DNA of 43,915 bases from an uncultured Pelagibacteraceae bacterium (GCA_902544345.1 CACCBT010000002.1:1-43915), one strand, 5' to 3'. Positions 9,609-21,286 are shown, numbered from the stretch's first letter. Program-made: numbers and translations. Notes: generated by a model not told the origin, from the letters alone.

Positions 9609-12182
9609 TTACTTTATGTTGTCCTCTATTTTAATTACAGATACAACTTTTTCGGTTCCAGATAATTTTTTAATTCTTACACCTTGAGTATTTCTACCGG
9701 CAATTCTTATTTCTTTTACAGCACATCTCATTATACTTCCCTTATCTGTAGATAAGAGTATTTCATCGGAATCATTTACTACTATACTTGAGGCAATATT
9801 TCCATTTCTAGGAGAATTTATAATTCCTATGATTCCTTTCCCCCCCCTGTTGGTAACCCTATAATCCAAATAGGATGATCTTTTTCCATAACCGTTTTCA
9901 GAAACAGATAAAATATATCTGTTTACTGCTTGTTTAATTTTTTTATCTTTATTTATTATTTTATTATCAATTTGAGAGTTGTCTAGTATTGATAAAGATA
10001 TCACTTTATCATTATCATTGAGTTTCAAACCTTTAATGCCTTTTGATGAACGACCTTTGAAAAGTCTTAATTTTTTGGACTTAAACCTTATACACTTACC
10101 AAACTGAGTGCTTAACAAAATATCTTGATCATCATTGCATATTTTAACTCCAATTATTTTATCATCCTGGTCTAGTTTCATTGCTATTTTCCCGCTATTA
10201 TTAATATTAATGAAATCTTCTAATGTGTTTTTTCTCACATTGCCTTTAGATGTTGCAAATACTACCATTAATTTTTTCCATTCAGACTCATCTTCTGGAA
10301 GAGGCATTATTGAACTGATAGAATGATGGCTTTTCAAAGGTAAAATATTGAATATTGACTTTCCTTTGGATGACGCAGTCCCCTCAGGGATTTTATGAGC
10401 TTTAATTTTATATACAAGACCTTGGGTAGAAAAAAAGAGAACTGGCGTGTGTGTATTGGCGGTGAAAATTTGAACAACAAAATCATCCTCTCTTGTTGAA
10501 ATACCGGATTTACCTTTACCACCTCTTTTCTGAGATTTTAAAGAACTTAGTGGACCCCTTTTAATATAACCTTGATTAGTTATGTTGATTACTACTGACT
10601 CTTTTTGAATAGTTTCTTCTATATTATAATTAAGAACAGCGTCTATAATTTTAGTCTTTCTTGGAAAAGCAAATTTATCTTTTATTTTAGATAATTCATC
10701 TATTATAAGATTGTATAGAGCTTTTTTAGAATTAATTATTTTATTAAATTCTATAATTGATTTCGAAAGATTAGATATTTCTGACTCTATTTCATTTATT
10801 CCAAAAGCAGTAAGTTTCTGTAATCTTAATTCTAATATTGCTTCAACTTGATCATTAGATAATTGATAATTTGTGATGTTTTTTTTCTTTTCAATAAGTG
10901 AAATCATTTTGATACTTTTTTTAATTTTCCACTTTTTAGATAAAAGATTTTTTTTTGCTATATTAGTGTCTTTAGAATTTTTTATAATCTTAATTATTTC
11001 ATCTATATTCTCAACGGCGGTTGCCAAACCTATTAAAATATGTGCACGCGTTTCAGCTTTTTTTAAATCAAATTTGACTCTTTTAATTACAGTTTCCTCT
11101 CTAAACTTTAAAAACTCAGAAATAAATTCTTTTAAATTTAATATCTTTGGCTTTGAATTCACTATTGCCAGTGTGTTAAAACCAAACGAACTTTCTATAT
11201 TAGTTAACTTAAATAATTGTCGTCTCACAGTTTCAGGTTCTACACTTTTTCTCAATTCGATGACCACCCTTATTCCTTCTCTGTTTGACTCATCTCTTAA
11301 GTCTCTTATTCCATCAATTTTTTTATCTCTGACGAGCTGTGCTATTTTTTCAATTAATAATGATTTGTTTACTTGATAAGGAATTGATTTAATAACTAGC
11401 GTTTCTCTTCCGCCTTTTTTTTCCTCAAATTCTATTTCTCCTCTTATTTTAAATGATCCTCTACCTTTATTGTAACCTTGTTTTATAATGTCTTTACCAA
11501 TTATTACTCCTCCTGTAGGAAAATCTGGTCCTGGAACATATTTCATTAACTGGCTTATTGTAATTTCTTTGTTATTTATAAAAGCTATCGTTGCGTCTAC
11601 TATTTCTCCAAGGTTATGTGGAGGAATGCTTGTAGCCATCCCTACAGCAATACCACCTGCCCCATTTACTAAAATATTTGGATATTGTGACGGCAATACC
11701 TCGGGTTCTTTTTCAGTCTCGTCATAATTACTTCGAAAGTTTACAGTATTTTTTTCGAGATCTTCGGTCAAAAATTGAGAAATTCTTCCAAGTTTAGTCT
11801 CTGTATATCTCATTGCTGCAGGAGGGTCTCCATCAATTGATCCAAAGTTTCCTTGCCCAGAGATAAGCGGTACACTCATTGAAAAATCTTGAACTAGTCT
11901 TACTAAAGCATCGTAAACTGATTGATCACCATGTGGGTGATATTTACCAATTACGTCTCCTACAATTCTTGCTGATTTTCTAAAAGGTTTCGACCAATCG
12001 TAACCACCTTTGTACATTGCATAAATTATTCTTCTGTGAACTGGTTTTAAACCGTCTCTGACATCTGGAAGAGCTCTACTAACAATTACACTCATCGCAT
12101 AAGACAAATATGATGAACTCATTTCATCTTGAACAAATATAGGTTTAAAGGATTTATTGTTTTCTAAGGTATTTTTTTCCAT
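9609..12182 (-). CDS. gyrA: DNA gyrase subunit A
   Basis: [39 protein letters not shown] active-site Tyr region, GyrA-box-like [11 protein letters not shown]-terminal beta-pinwheel repeats. Confidence 0.98.
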   Translation of the reverse strand: MEKNTLENNKSFKPIFVQDEMSSSYLSYAMSVIVSRALPDVRDGLKPVHRRIIYAMYKGGYDWSKPFRKSARIVGDVIGKYHPHGDQSVYDALVRLVQDFSMSVPLISGQGNFGSIDGDPPAAMRYTETKLGRISQFLTEDLEKNTVNFRSNYDETEKEPEVLPSQYPNILVNGAGGIAVGMATSIPPHNLGEIVDATIAFINNKEITISQLMKYVPGPDFPTGGVIIGKDIIKQGYNKGRGSFKIRGEIEFEEKKGGRETLVIKSIPYQVNKSLLIEKIAQLVRDKKIDGIRDLRDESNREGIRVVIELRKSVEPETVRRQLFKLTNIESSFGFNTLAIVNSKPKILNLKEFISEFLKFREETVIKRVKFDLKKAETRAHILIGLATAVENIDEIIKIIKNSKDTNIAKKNLLSKKWKIKKSIKMISLIEKKKNITNYQLSNDQVEAILELRLQKLTAFGINEIESEISNLSKSIIEFNKIINSKKALYNLIIDELSKIKDKFAFPRKTKIIDAVLNYNIEETIQKESVVINITNQGYIKRGPLSSLKSQKRGGKGKSGISTREDDFVVQIFTANTHTPVLFFSTQGLVYKIKAHKIPEGTASSKGKSIFNILPLKSHHSISSIMPLPEDESEWKKLMVVFATSKGNVRKNTLEDFININNSGKIAMKLDQDDKIIGVKICNDDQDILLSTQFGKCIRFKSKKLRLFKGRSSKGIKGLKLNDNDKVISLSILDNSQIDNKIINKDKKIKQAVNRYILSVSENGYGKRSSYLDYRVTNRGGKGIIGIINSPRNGNIASSIVVNDSDEILLSTDKGSIMRCAVKEIRIAGRNTQGVRIKKLSGTEKVVSVIKIEDNIK

Positions 12183-12187
12183 GAAAA

Positions 12188-12646
12188 TTAAAAAGGTATC
12201 TCATCATCTAGATCAGAATTATCCTGACTCATATTTTCATTTGGCAAAGAGCTTTTGTTCTCTGAAACTAAATTAGAGTTATTTGAATTAGATCTGCTGT
12301 CAAGCATTGTTAAGCTTGAATTATAACCTTGCAGAACAATTTCAGTTGAATATTTATCTTGGCCCGTAGCCTCATCTTTCCATTTCCTCGTACTTAATTG
12401 CCCTTCAATATAAACATTAGCACCTTTTTTAACATATTGTTGAACCACATTGACTAACCCTTCGTTAAAAATTACTACTCTATGCCATTCTGTCTTTTCT
12501 TTTTTTTCTCCACTTGATTTATCTTTCCAAGATTGACTAGTTGCTATGCTTAGTCTAGCTACACTTTTGCCATTTACCATTTGTTTTATTTCAGGATCTG
12601 CGCCTAAACGACCTATTAATTGCACTTTATTTAAACTTCCAGCCAT
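12188..12646 (-). CDS. ssb: Single-stranded DNA-binding protein
   Basis: LNKVQLIGRLGADPEI, WHRVVIFNE, GANVYIEGQLSTRKW, acidic C-terminal tip DLDDEIPF. Confidence 0.97.
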   Translation of the reverse strand: MAGSLNKVQLIGRLGADPEIKQMVNGKSVARLSIATSQSWKDKSSGEKKEKTEWHRVVIFNEGLVNVVQQYVKKGANVYIEGQLSTRKWKDEATGQDKYSTEIVLQGYNSSLTMLDSRSNSNNSNLVSENKSSLPNENMSQDNSDLDDEIPF

Positions 12647-12748
12647 AATATTTTGAATTAATTTTGATTTTATTATTATAAAAAGTCTTTTTATTTATAT
12701 CATATTTGATTAGTAAATATAAGGCGATTATTATTTGAAAGAAAAAAA

Positions 12749-15628
12749 ATGTTGAAAAAAATCGTTGTAAAAGGGGCTAAAGAACACAACTTAAAAAATG
12801 TTTCTCTTGAAATTCCTAAAGAGAAATTGGTTGTTATAACTGGCCTTTCTGGGTCTGGAAAATCATCGTTAGCTTTTGATACGATTTATGCTGAAGGCCA
12901 AAGAAGATATGTTGAAAGCTTATCTTCATACGCAAGACAATTCTTGGATAAAATGAAAAAACCAAATGTAGATTTTATAGAAGGCTTAAGTCCAGCAATT
13001 TCTATTGAACAAAAGAATACCTCTAAAAATCCAAGGTCAACAGTCGCAACAGTTACTGAAATTTATGACTATATGAGAGTTTTGTTTGCAAGAGTTGGGG
13101 TCCCCTATTCACCGTTCACCGGAAAACCGATTAGATCTCAGCCGATTAGCGAAATGGTAGATAAAATCAAAAAACTTCCAAAAAATAATACTATTTATAT
13201 TCTTGCTCCAATAGTTAGAGGTAGAAAAGGAGAATATAAAAAAGAAATTCTAAACTTTAAAAAAAGAGGTTTCTCAAAAATTAAAGTTGACGGCAAATAC
13301 CTTAATATCGATGAATTTCCAAACCTAAACAAAAAAGTTAAACACGATATATCAATAATTGTTGACAGAATCATACTTAATTCAAATTTAGGCAACAGGC
13401 TCGCAGATAGTGTTGAAACTGCAGTAAATCTTTCAGATGGTTTGTTAATTGTAGAATATGAAAATGAAACCTTACCAAAGAAGTTTAGGAAAAAAGAGTC
13501 CATAACATTTTCATCCAAATTTTCTTGTCCCGAAAGTGGTTTCACAATTGAAGAAATCGAACCAAGACTGTTTTCATTTAATTCTCCGTATGGGGCGTGT
13601 GAAGAATGTGAGGGCATAGGACATAATTTAAACGTTGACCCCAACCTTGTAGTAATAGACCCAAAGAAAAGTCTGCAAGACGGTGTTATAGAACCTTGGT
13701 CAAAATCAACTTCATTATATTATGCTCAAACATTAGCTTCTGTTGCAAAACATTATAAAATTTCAATGTCTGAACAATGGAAAAAAATCCCAAAGAAAAT
13801 TCAAGATATTATTCTTTATGGTTCTGATGAAGAAGAAATAAAATTTTCTTATGACGATGGATACGAGACCTACTCCACAAAAAAAACCTTTGAAGGTGTT
13901 ATAAACAATCTTGAAAGAAGATATTTGGAAACTGATAGCGAATGGAAAAGAGAGGAAATATCTCAATATCAAAGTGAGACGGATTGTGAAAAATGTAAGG
14001 GAATGAGATTAAAAGATGAAGCTTTATGTGTAAAAATAAATAATCTGAATATAAGCGAAGTTACTGAAAAATCAATTGATATTGCACAAAAATGGTTTTC
14101 AAATTTAGAAAATGTTTTAAATGAAAAGGAAAAGAAAATTGCGCAACATATTCTTAAAGAAATAAATGAAAGACTAAATTTTTTGTTAAATGTTGGATTA
14201 AACTATCTAACTTTGTCAAGAGAGTCTGGTACTCTATCTGGTGGAGAAGCACAAAGAATAAGGTTAGCATCACAAATAGGTTCTGGTCTTACTGGAGTTT
14301 TGTATGTTTTAGATGAACCGTCTATTGGTTTACACCAAAGAGATAATAAAAAACTTATCACAGCATTAAAAAAATTAAGAGACTTAGGAAATACAGTTAT
14401 AGTTGTTGAACATGATATTGAAACAATGGAAAGTTCAGATCACATAATTGATATTGGTCCAGAAGCTGGTCTTAAAGGCGGTCAAATTGTTGCTGAAGGA
14501 GAAGTAAAAGAAATTATTAAAAACGATAATAGTATCACTGGGAATTATTTATCTGGTAAAAAGTTTATTCCAGTTCCGAAAAAAAGAAGGTCAGCAAAAA
14601 ATGGAAGGTTTATAGAAATAAGTGGTGCAAGTGGAAATAATCTAAAAAAAGTAAATTTAAAAATACCTGTAGGCACATTTACTTGTGTTACAGGCGTTTC
14701 CGGAAGTGGAAAATCGACTTTAATTCTACATACTTTGTATAATGCATTTAATCTAATGTTAAATAAAAATAAGAGTCGTAAAGTTCCAAAAGCTTTTACC
14801 GGATTTAAAGGTACTGAGTTAATAGATAAGATTATTGATATTGACCAATCACCAATAGGCAGAACACCAAGATCAAACCCAGCAACTTATACTGGGGCCT
14901 TTGGTCCAATTAGAGAATGGTTTGCCGGTCTTCCAGAGTCAAAGGCGAGAGGTTACAAAGTAGGAAGATATTCTTTTAATGTGAAAGGCGGAAGGTGTGA
15001 GACCTGTGAGGGTGACGGAGTTTTAACTTATGAAATGCATTTTTTACCCGATGTGTTTATTCCTTGCGATACTTGTAAAGGAGCAAGATATAACAGAGAA
15101 ACCCTCGAAATTAGGTTTAAAAATAAAAATATTGCAGATGTTTTAGATATGACAGTGGACGAAGGTTGCGATTTTTTTGAAAATATTCAAAGTATTAGAT
15201 CTAAACTAATTACCTTAAAACATGTTGGTCTTGGATATATGAAAATTGGTCAACAAGCAACTACATTATCTGGTGGAGAAGCACAAAGAATTAAACTTGC
15301 TAAAGAACTGTCTAAAAGACCTACAGGTAGAACTTTATATATATTAGATGAGCCAACAACTGGTTTGCACTCTCATGATATAAAAAAATTACTAGAAATT
15401 TTACAAGCATTTGCGAATACTGGTAATACTGTTGTGGTCATAGAACATAATTTAGACGTTATAAAAACTGCCGATCATATAATTGATATGGGTCCAGAAG
15501 GAGGTATAAATGGTGGAAGGATTATCGCTGAGGGGACACCAGAAAAAATTTCAACAGTAAAAGAGAGTTTTACTGGTAAATTTATTCGTGAAATTATAGG
15601 AAATACCTCTATGAAAAAGACTGCTTAA
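12749..15628 (+). CDS. uvrA: Excinuclease ABC subunit A
   Basis: Two ABC domains ([28 protein letters not shown]), zinc-finger motifs CEECEGIG and CETCEGDG...[18 protein letters not shown] twice. Confidence 0.98.
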   Translation: MLKKIVVKGAKEHNLKNVSLEIPKEKLVVITGLSGSGKSSLAFDTIYAEGQRRYVESLSSYARQFLDKMKKPNVDFIEGLSPAISIEQKNTSKNPRSTVATVTEIYDYMRVLFARVGVPYSPFTGKPIRSQPISEMVDKIKKLPKNNTIYILAPIVRGRKGEYKKEILNFKKRGFSKIKVDGKYLNIDEFPNLNKKVKHDISIIVDRIILNSNLGNRLADSVETAVNLSDGLLIVEYENETLPKKFRKKESITFSSKFSCPESGFTIEEIEPRLFSFNSPYGACEECEGIGHNLNVDPNLVVIDPKKSLQDGVIEPWSKSTSLYYAQTLASVAKHYKISMSEQWKKIPKKIQDIILYGSDEEEIKFSYDDGYETYSTKKTFEGVINNLERRYLETDSEWKREEISQYQSETDCEKCKGMRLKDEALCVKINNLNISEVTEKSIDIAQKWFSNLENVLNEKEKKIAQHILKEINERLNFLLNVGLNYLTLSRESGTLSGGEAQRIRLASQIGSGLTGVLYVLDEPSIGLHQRDNKKLITALKKLRDLGNTVIVVEHDIETMESSDHIIDIGPEAGLKGGQIVAEGEVKEIIKNDNSITGNYLSGKKFIPVPKKRRSAKNGRFIEISGASGNNLKKVNLKIPVGTFTCVTGVSGSGKSTLILHTLYNAFNLMLNKNKSRKVPKAFTGFKGTELIDKIIDIDQSPIGRTPRSNPATYTGAFGPIREWFAGLPESKARGYKVGRYSFNVKGGRCETCEGDGVLTYEMHFLPDVFIPCDTCKGARYNRETLEIRFKNKNIADVLDMTVDEGCDFFENIQSIRSKLITLKHVGLGYMKIGQQATTLSGGEAQRIKLAKELSKRPTGRTLYILDEPTTGLHSHDIKKLLEILQAFANTGNTVVVIEHNLDVIKTADHIIDMGPEGGINGGRIIAEGTPEKISTVKESFTGKFIREIIGNTSMKKTA

Positions 15629-15655
15629 AATTCACATATATGTTATAAAGGAATC

Positions 15656-16258
15656 ATGACTAGCATTTTACAATCGTTATCAAAAACAGTTCATTTATCT
15701 TTGGGTATCGCAATTTTACTGCTTTTAGGATTGCATTTTTACGGTGATGGGTTTGCATTTGATAGATATTTTTTCAGCTGGTTATTTCGATATCTGCATG
15801 TATTGACAGGTATAATGTGGATAGGATTATTATGGTATTTCAATTTTGTGCAAATACCGTCTATGCCAAACATTCCGGATGAGCAAAAACCAGCGATCGG
15901 TAAAGTAATCGCACCTAAAGCCCTATTTTGGTTTAGATGGGCTGCTTTAGGCACAATAATAACGGGATTAATTGTTTCATATCTACAAGGATATGTTCAT
16001 CAAGCTATGTTGTTAGGAATAGGTAGTGGTGATCCAAAAACTACTGCGATTGGTATAGGAATGTGGCTAGGAATTATAATGGCATATAACGTTTGGTTCG
16101 TAATTTGGCCAAATCAAAAAAAAGCTTTAGGAATAGTAGATAGCTCGCCAGAGGAAAAAGCTAAATCAGCAAAAACCGCAATGTTATTCTCGAGAGCCAA
16201 TACTTTATTATCATTTCCGATGCTTCTTTCAATGGTTGCTGCACAAAACCTTTACTAG
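15656..16258 (+). CDS. PuuD (urate hydroxylase)-like integral membrane protein, no cytochrome c domain
   Basis: YLHVLTGIMWIGLLWYFNFVQIPSMPNI, multi-TM pattern with conserved Trp/His residues resembling the PuuD membrane domain; about 200 aa. Confidence 0.7.
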   Translation: MTSILQSLSKTVHLSLGIAILLLLGLHFYGDGFAFDRYFFSWLFRYLHVLTGIMWIGLLWYFNFVQIPSMPNIPDEQKPAIGKVIAPKALFWFRWAALGTIITGLIVSYLQGYVHQAMLLGIGSGDPKTTAIGIGMWLGIIMAYNVWFVIWPNQKKALGIVDSSPEEKAKSAKTAMLFSRANTLLSFPMLLSMVAAQNLY

Positions 16259-17164
16259 TTAAGGTAAAATTTTTTCTTCCTCTTTTTCTAAAGTTTTATA
16301 ACTAACTTTTAAAATTTTTAAAATTGGTGAAGCTACAAACATTGATGAATAGGTTCCAATTATCACACCCAAAATCATTGCAAAAGAAAAACCCCGTAAA
16401 ATTTCACCTCCTAATATATAAATTGAAATTAGTGCTAGTAATGTAGTAACCGATGTAATAATTGTCCTTGAAAGTGTCTCATTTATCGAAAGGTTAGAAA
16501 CATCACTAATACTTATTTTTGTATATTTTAATAAATTTTCTCTTATTCGATCATATATAACTACAGTATCATTCATCGAGTAACCAACTATTGTGAGTAC
16601 TGCTGCTATAATAGATAAATTAATTTCTAAAGATAAAACAGAAAAAATACCTAATGTTATAATTACATCATGGAATAAAGCTATTATTGAACCAATACTA
16701 AACTGCCACTCAAATCTTATCCATATATAAAAAAGCATGGCAGCTAGAGCCAAGGATATTGCAATAATTGATGACTCTAAAAGTTCAGAGCTTACCTTTG
16801 GGCCGACATTTTCTACTCTTCTAAAATCAACATCAGCATTTAAATTGTCGGCTAAAGTTTTTTTTATCTCAGGTATTAAATTGCTGTTATTGGAGTTTTT
16901 TTGTTCAACTTTAATTAAGTAGTCACCTTCTTTGCCAAATTTTTTTACATTTATATCACCTAGATTCATAGATTTAAGAGAGTCTCTAATTGCAGAGTCA
17001 TTGATTGAAGTATCGGTTCTTAGTTCAATTAATGTTCCACCTTTAAAATCTATTCCATAATTTAATCCTTTAAATGAAATAAAAATCACGCTTAAAATAA
17101 AAATTATAATTGAAAAAATATTTGCTTTTTTAAATTTTGACACGAAGTTTATATTTCTAATCAT
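16259..17164 (-). CDS. secF: Protein translocase subunit SecF
   Basis: LNYGIDFKGGTLIELRT, VGPKVSSELLESS, VGYSMNDTVVIYDRIREN, LSRTIITSVTTLLAL. Confidence 0.97.
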   Translation of the reverse strand: MIRNINFVSKFKKANIFSIIIFILSVIFISFKGLNYGIDFKGGTLIELRTDTSINDSAIRDSLKSMNLGDINVKKFGKEGDYLIKVEQKNSNNSNLIPEIKKTLADNLNADVDFRRVENVGPKVSSELLESSIIAISLALAAMLFYIWIRFEWQFSIGSIIALFHDVIITLGIFSVLSLEINLSIIAAVLTIVGYSMNDTVVIYDRIRENLLKYTKISISDVSNLSINETLSRTIITSVTTLLALISIYILGGEILRGFSFAMILGVIIGTYSSMFVASPILKILKVSYKTLEKEEEKILP

Positions 17165-18708
17165 TATATTCTTAGTGATGTATTATTTTTTCTTAAAACT
17201 ATAATTGATGTTAAGTGCCTTGCCAAAAAGTAAGCTGTGAAAAGAGTGGTTAAAATCCCTATCCCGAGCGTGATTGCAAAACCTTTCACTGGTCCTGAAC
17301 CAAATGCAAATAATATTATTGCGGCTATCAGTGTAGTTATATTTGCATCTAAAACTGTGATTTTTGCTTTAGAATAACCAGAGTCAAAAGCATGAATAAT
17401 TGATTTTTCGGTTTTTAACTCTTCTTTAATTCTTTCAAATATCAGTACGTTTGCGTCCACCGCCATTCCTACAGTTAAAATAATTCCTGCAATACCAGGA
17501 AGCGTCAATGTTGCTTCTAAAATAGTTAAAACTCCAACTAACATTAATAAGTTTGCTATTAGAGCAATATTAGCTACTAAACCGAATAATCTATATTTAT
17601 AAAGCATAAAAGATATTACTAAAATAAATCCCACAATTAGCGAAGTTATTCCTGACTTAATGGAGTCTTCTCCAAGATCAGGTCCAACAGTTCTTTCTTC
17701 AACTACATCGAGAGGAGTTGGTAAGGCCCCTGACCTAAGAAGTAAAGCAAGATCGGTAGCTTCTTGAAAAGAAAAATTTCCCGATATAACACCTTTTCCA
17801 GAGGTGATTGGCTCATTAATGTTTGGAGCACTTATTATTTTACCGTCGAGTATAATTGCCAATCTTTTTCCCACATTATCTGTGGTTGTTCTGCCAAATT
17901 TTTGAGAACCAATTCTATCTAACGTAAAAGATACTGTTGGTTCATTTTGTTGATTTTGTATACTTGGTTGTGCATCAATTAAATTTTCACCACTCATCAC
18001 AATTCTTTTACTAATTTTCAACGGTTCACCAATTTCAGAAATTAATTCATCGACTCCAAACTCAGAGTTTTCACTTACCATTCTAAAATTGAGTTTAGCT
18101 GTTTTGCCTAAAAGTTTTTTAATTCTTTCAGGATCTTTAAGTCCTGGCAATTCTACTAAAATTCTTTTTTCTCCCCTTTGCAATATTGTTGGCTCTTTAG
18201 TGCCTACATCATCTATTCTGCGTCTAACAATTTCAATTGATTGTTTTAAAGCCGAATTATTAATGGTAAGAATTCCAAACTTTGAAAATGAGACTTGAAC
18301 ATAATTATCATCTAGTTTTTTATAATCTAATTCAAAAGCTCTATAATTATCAATATATGGATTAATAAGATTTTCTTTCTTGGAAAAAAAAAATAATTCA
18401 AATTTTTCTAAATCGCCAATCTTAAAGGTAAGATTTTTTTTATTAATCTTAAAGTCTGTGAAATTTAGATTTTTTTCACGTAAGAGTTTTTTAATTGGAA
18501 TTACTTTTGACTGTATTTTTTCCTCAACTAATGAATCGGAATTTATTTCTAGTAAAAGATATGAGCCGCCCTGTAAATCTAAACCTAAATTTACTTTTTT
18601 ATCTAAAATTAGGTTATCCTTATTTTGAAGATTTAAGATAGAAAAAATTGAAATTAAAAAAAAAATTAAATATATAAAAATGATATTTATTTTAGAAAAA
18701 TTTAACAC
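17164..18708 (-). CDS. secD: Protein translocase subunit SecD
   Basis: NLGLDLQGGSYLLLE, IVRRRIDDVGTKEPTIQRQG-like, GAIPLPL-like ALPTPLDVVEERTVGPDLGEDSI, GMAVDANVLIFERIKEE. Confidence 0.97.
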   Translation of the reverse strand: MLNFSKINIIFIYLIFFLISIFSILNLQNKDNLILDKKVNLGLDLQGGSYLLLEINSDSLVEEKIQSKVIPIKKLLREKNLNFTDFKINKKNLTFKIGDLEKFELFFFSKKENLINPYIDNYRAFELDYKKLDDNYVQVSFSKFGILTINNSALKQSIEIVRRRIDDVGTKEPTILQRGEKRILVELPGLKDPERIKKLLGKTAKLNFRMVSENSEFGVDELISEIGEPLKISKRIVMSGENLIDAQPSIQNQQNEPTVSFTLDRIGSQKFGRTTTDNVGKRLAIILDGKIISAPNINEPITSGKGVISGNFSFQEATDLALLLRSGALPTPLDVVEERTVGPDLGEDSIKSGITSLIVGFILVISFMLYKYRLFGLVANIALIANLLMLVGVLTILEATLTLPGIAGIILTVGMAVDANVLIFERIKEELKTEKSIIHAFDSGYSKAKITVLDANITTLIAAIILFAFGSGPVKGFAITLGIGILTTLFTAYFLARHLTSIIVLRKNNTSLRI

Positions 18709-18718
18709 AAAAAAAGAA

Positions 18719-19003
18719 TTATTTTTTTACTTCTTCTTTTTTAAGCAAGCTCGTAATCGTAGACCTTATAATTTGTACTTTAGTGCCCTCTCCAATTACA
18801 ACTTCAATTCTGTCGTCCTCCATCACTCGATCTACAACACCTATAATGCCGCCAGAGGTAATAACTTCGTCACCTCTTTTTAGTGACTCAACCATAGCTT
18901 TGTGGTCTTTTACACGTTTTTGTTGAGGTCTTATCAAAAAGAAATAAAAAATCACAAAAATTAATATTAAGGGTATAAATTGCGCTATTCCTTGTCCGCT
19001 CAT
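18719..19003 (-). CDS. yajC: Preprotein translocase subunit YajC
   Basis: FIPLILIFVIFYFFLIRPQQKRVKDHKAMVESLKRGDEVITSGGIIGVV. Confidence 0.96.
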   Translation of the reverse strand: MSGQGIAQFIPLILIFVIFYFFLIRPQQKRVKDHKAMVESLKRGDEVITSGGIIGVVDRVMEDDRIEVVIGEGTKVQIIRSTITSLLKKEEVKK

Positions 19004-19050
19004 GAAAAGACAATTATAATAAATGGGTTAGATTAACAAGTTAAATTTCA

Positions 19051-20298
19051 TCAAATTTTATCTAAATTATTCATATATTTTTTTAATACATTTGGAATTG
19101 TAATCGATCCATCTTTATTTTGATTGTTTTCTAATATAGCAATCATGAGTCTCCCAACTGCTAAACCCGATCCATTAAGAGTACCTACAAATTCGTTTCC
19201 ATTTTGTGATTTGTACTTAGCCCCCATTCTTCTCGCTTGGAAAGCCCCACATGATGAGCAACTTGATATTTCTCTATACTTATTTTCAGAAGGTATCCAT
19301 ACTTCAATATCGTAAGTTTTCTCAGCGCTAAATCCCATATCACCAGTGCATAATAATACGACTTGATAAGGAATTTCTAGTTTTTCTAGAATTGTTTTTG
19401 CACAATTTAACATTCTATCAAGCTCATTAATACAATCCTTTGGCTCTACAATGCTAACTAATTCAACTTTATAAAATTGATGTTGTCTTATCATGCCTTT
19501 AGTGTCTTTCCCGTAACTACCAGCTTCTTTACGAAAACATGGAGTTGAGGCTACATATCTTTGAGGTAATACATCCTTATTTATTAAAGATTTTCTTACT
19601 AGATTAGTTAAAACCACTTCTGCTGTTGGGATTAAATATTTTCTTTGACCAGAGTTTTCAAATTTTACCTCAAATTGATCCTCTTCAAATTTAGGAAGTT
19701 GTCCAGTTCCAAACATGACATCTTCATTTACAATTAACGGTGGTGAAATTTCTACATAATTAAATTCATTTGTATGAATATCAAGCATAAAGTTTATAAG
19801 CGCTCTCTCTAATTTAGCCATATTATTCTTTAAAATAACAAACCTAGATCCAGATAATTTAGTTGCTGTTTCAAAATCTATCTCATTAGATTTAAAACCA
19901 ATTTCAATGTGAGATCTAGCATTAAAACCAAATTCTTTAATTTTTCCAAATTTGTTAATAAGTTTATTTGACTTTTCATCCTTGCCAATTGGAACATCAG
20001 GTTGAGCAATATTTGGTATATTATGTATCAATGCGTTAAGTTTTTTCTGAGCAATTAGTTGATCTTGAGATAATTTTAATATTTCTTCAGAAATTTTTTT
20101 TGATTTTTCAAAATTTGATTTATCTTTTGATTTTGACAAGACTCCTTTTTCTTGCTCTAATTTTTCTTTCTCGTTAATTAATTTTCTATTTTTACCATCA
20201 AGACTTTCAAATAGGTCAGTGTTTAAAATAAAATTTCTATCAAGCAATTTTTTTTTAAATGTACTTAAGTTTTTCCTTAATTCTTTAATATTATGCAT
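19051..20298 (-). CDS. serS: Seryl-tRNA synthetase
   Basis: N-terminal coiled coil, TAEVVLTNL, RYVASTPCFRKEAGSYGKDTKGMIRQHQFYKVEL, EISSCSSCGAFQARRM. Confidence 0.97.
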   Translation of the reverse strand: MHNIKELRKNLSTFKKKLLDRNFILNTDLFESLDGKNRKLINEKEKLEQEKGVLSKSKDKSNFEKSKKISEEILKLSQDQLIAQKKLNALIHNIPNIAQPDVPIGKDEKSNKLINKFGKIKEFGFNARSHIEIGFKSNEIDFETATKLSGSRFVILKNNMAKLERALINFMLDIHTNEFNYVEISPPLIVNEDVMFGTGQLPKFEEDQFEVKFENSGQRKYLIPTAEVVLTNLVRKSLINKDVLPQRYVASTPCFRKEAGSYGKDTKGMIRQHQFYKVELVSIVEPKDCINELDRMLNCAKTILEKLEIPYQVVLLCTGDMGFSAEKTYDIEVWIPSENKYREISSCSSCGAFQARRMGAKYKSQNGNEFVGTLNGSGLAVGRLMIAILENNQNKDGSITIPNVLKKYMNNLDKI

Positions 20299-21052
20299 CT
20301 TTTATTTCGTTCTCTTTTTTTTCTGTAAATCTCACTGTAAATATAGATAATTCATAGAGTAATAACAAAGGTATTGCTAGTCCTACCTGGGTAATGGGAT
20401 CAGGTGGAGTTAAAATTGCTGCTAAAGCAAATATTATAACAATTACATATCTTCTTCTTGTCCTCAGGTACTCAGAATTTACTACTCCAACTCTTGCAAG
20501 TAAATTTAACAATATCGGTAATTGAAAACTAATTCCGAAAGCAAAAATTAATCTCATTACTAATGATAAATATTCATTCACTTTTGCCTCAAGTTGTATC
20601 GGTAAACTTGAATTAGTGCCTATTGTCTCAAATGATAAAAAAAATTTTATAGCTAAAGGCATAACTAGATAATAAACTAAAAATCCTCCTAACAAAAAAA
20701 GAATTGGTGTGGATACTAAATAAGGTAATATCGCCTTTTTTTCATTTTTATACAGACCAGGTGCAATAAATTTATATATTTGAATTAACAAAACCGGACT
20801 ACCTAAAAAAATTGCAGTAAAAAATGCAACTTTTATATAAGTTATAAATGTTTCATGTAGTGCTGTAAAAATTAAACGTCTAGAAACCTTATCGTCTTTT
20901 ACGGCTTCAGCATACGGTGATACTAAAAAATTGTAGATATGCTCAGCAAAAATATACGCAATTATGAATGCAATAAAAATAAAGATTAAAGAATTTAAAA
21001 GTCTAGAACGCAACTCAATAAAATGACTAGTAAATGAATTGCTATCAGCCAT
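20291..21052 (-). CDS. tatC: Sec-independent protein translocase TatC
   Basis: SHFIELRSRLLNSLI, APGLYKNEKKAILPYL, FGISFQLPILL, RRYVIVIIFALAAILTPPDPITQ. Confidence 0.97.
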   Translation of the reverse strand: MADSNSFTSHFIELRSRLLNSLIFIFIAFIIAYIFAEHIYNFLVSPYAEAVKDDKVSRRLIFTALHETFITYIKVAFFTAIFLGSPVLLIQIYKFIAPGLYKNEKKAILPYLVSTPILFLLGGFLVYYLVMPLAIKFFLSFETIGTNSSLPIQLEAKVNEYLSLVMRLIFAFGISFQLPILLNLLARVGVVNSEYLRTRRRYVIVIIFALAAILTPPDPITQVGLAIPLLLLYELSIFTVRFTEKKENEIKDA

Positions 21053-21281
21053 TATTGTTGTTATCTTTTTTTATTTTTTCATTTTTATTGACAAATTCTT
21101 CCTCTAAATCAACTTCTTTGGTGACCGAAGACACCTCTCTTTGAAAGTTGCTAATAGTATTTTTAAATTTTCCTATGTATTTGCCGATTTTTTTTAAGGC
21201 TATAGGAAATTCTTTAGGACCCAAAACTAAAATTGCAATGATTACTACCGATAAAATCTCTAACCAACCAATTTGAGGCAT
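21045..21281 (-). CDS. tatB: TatB, short form (78 aa)
   Basis: IGWLEILSVVIIAILVLGPKEFPIALKKIGKYIGK; between tatA and tatC. Confidence 0.92.
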   Translation of the reverse strand: MPQIGWLEILSVVIIAILVLGPKEFPIALKKIGKYIGKFKNTISNFQREVSSVTKEVDLEEEFVNKNEKIKKDNNNNG

Positions 21282-21286
21282 TTCTA

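Noticed and set aside
10873-11376. 167-aa plus-strand ORF antisense to gyrA
   Set aside because: Low-complexity hydrophobic translation ([14 protein letters not shown]...) mirroring an AT-rich conserved gene on the other strand; no start context or family motif.
13195-13644. 149-aa minus-strand ORF within uvrA
   Set aside because: Antisense shadow ORF of a well-supported uvrA; no recognisable domain.
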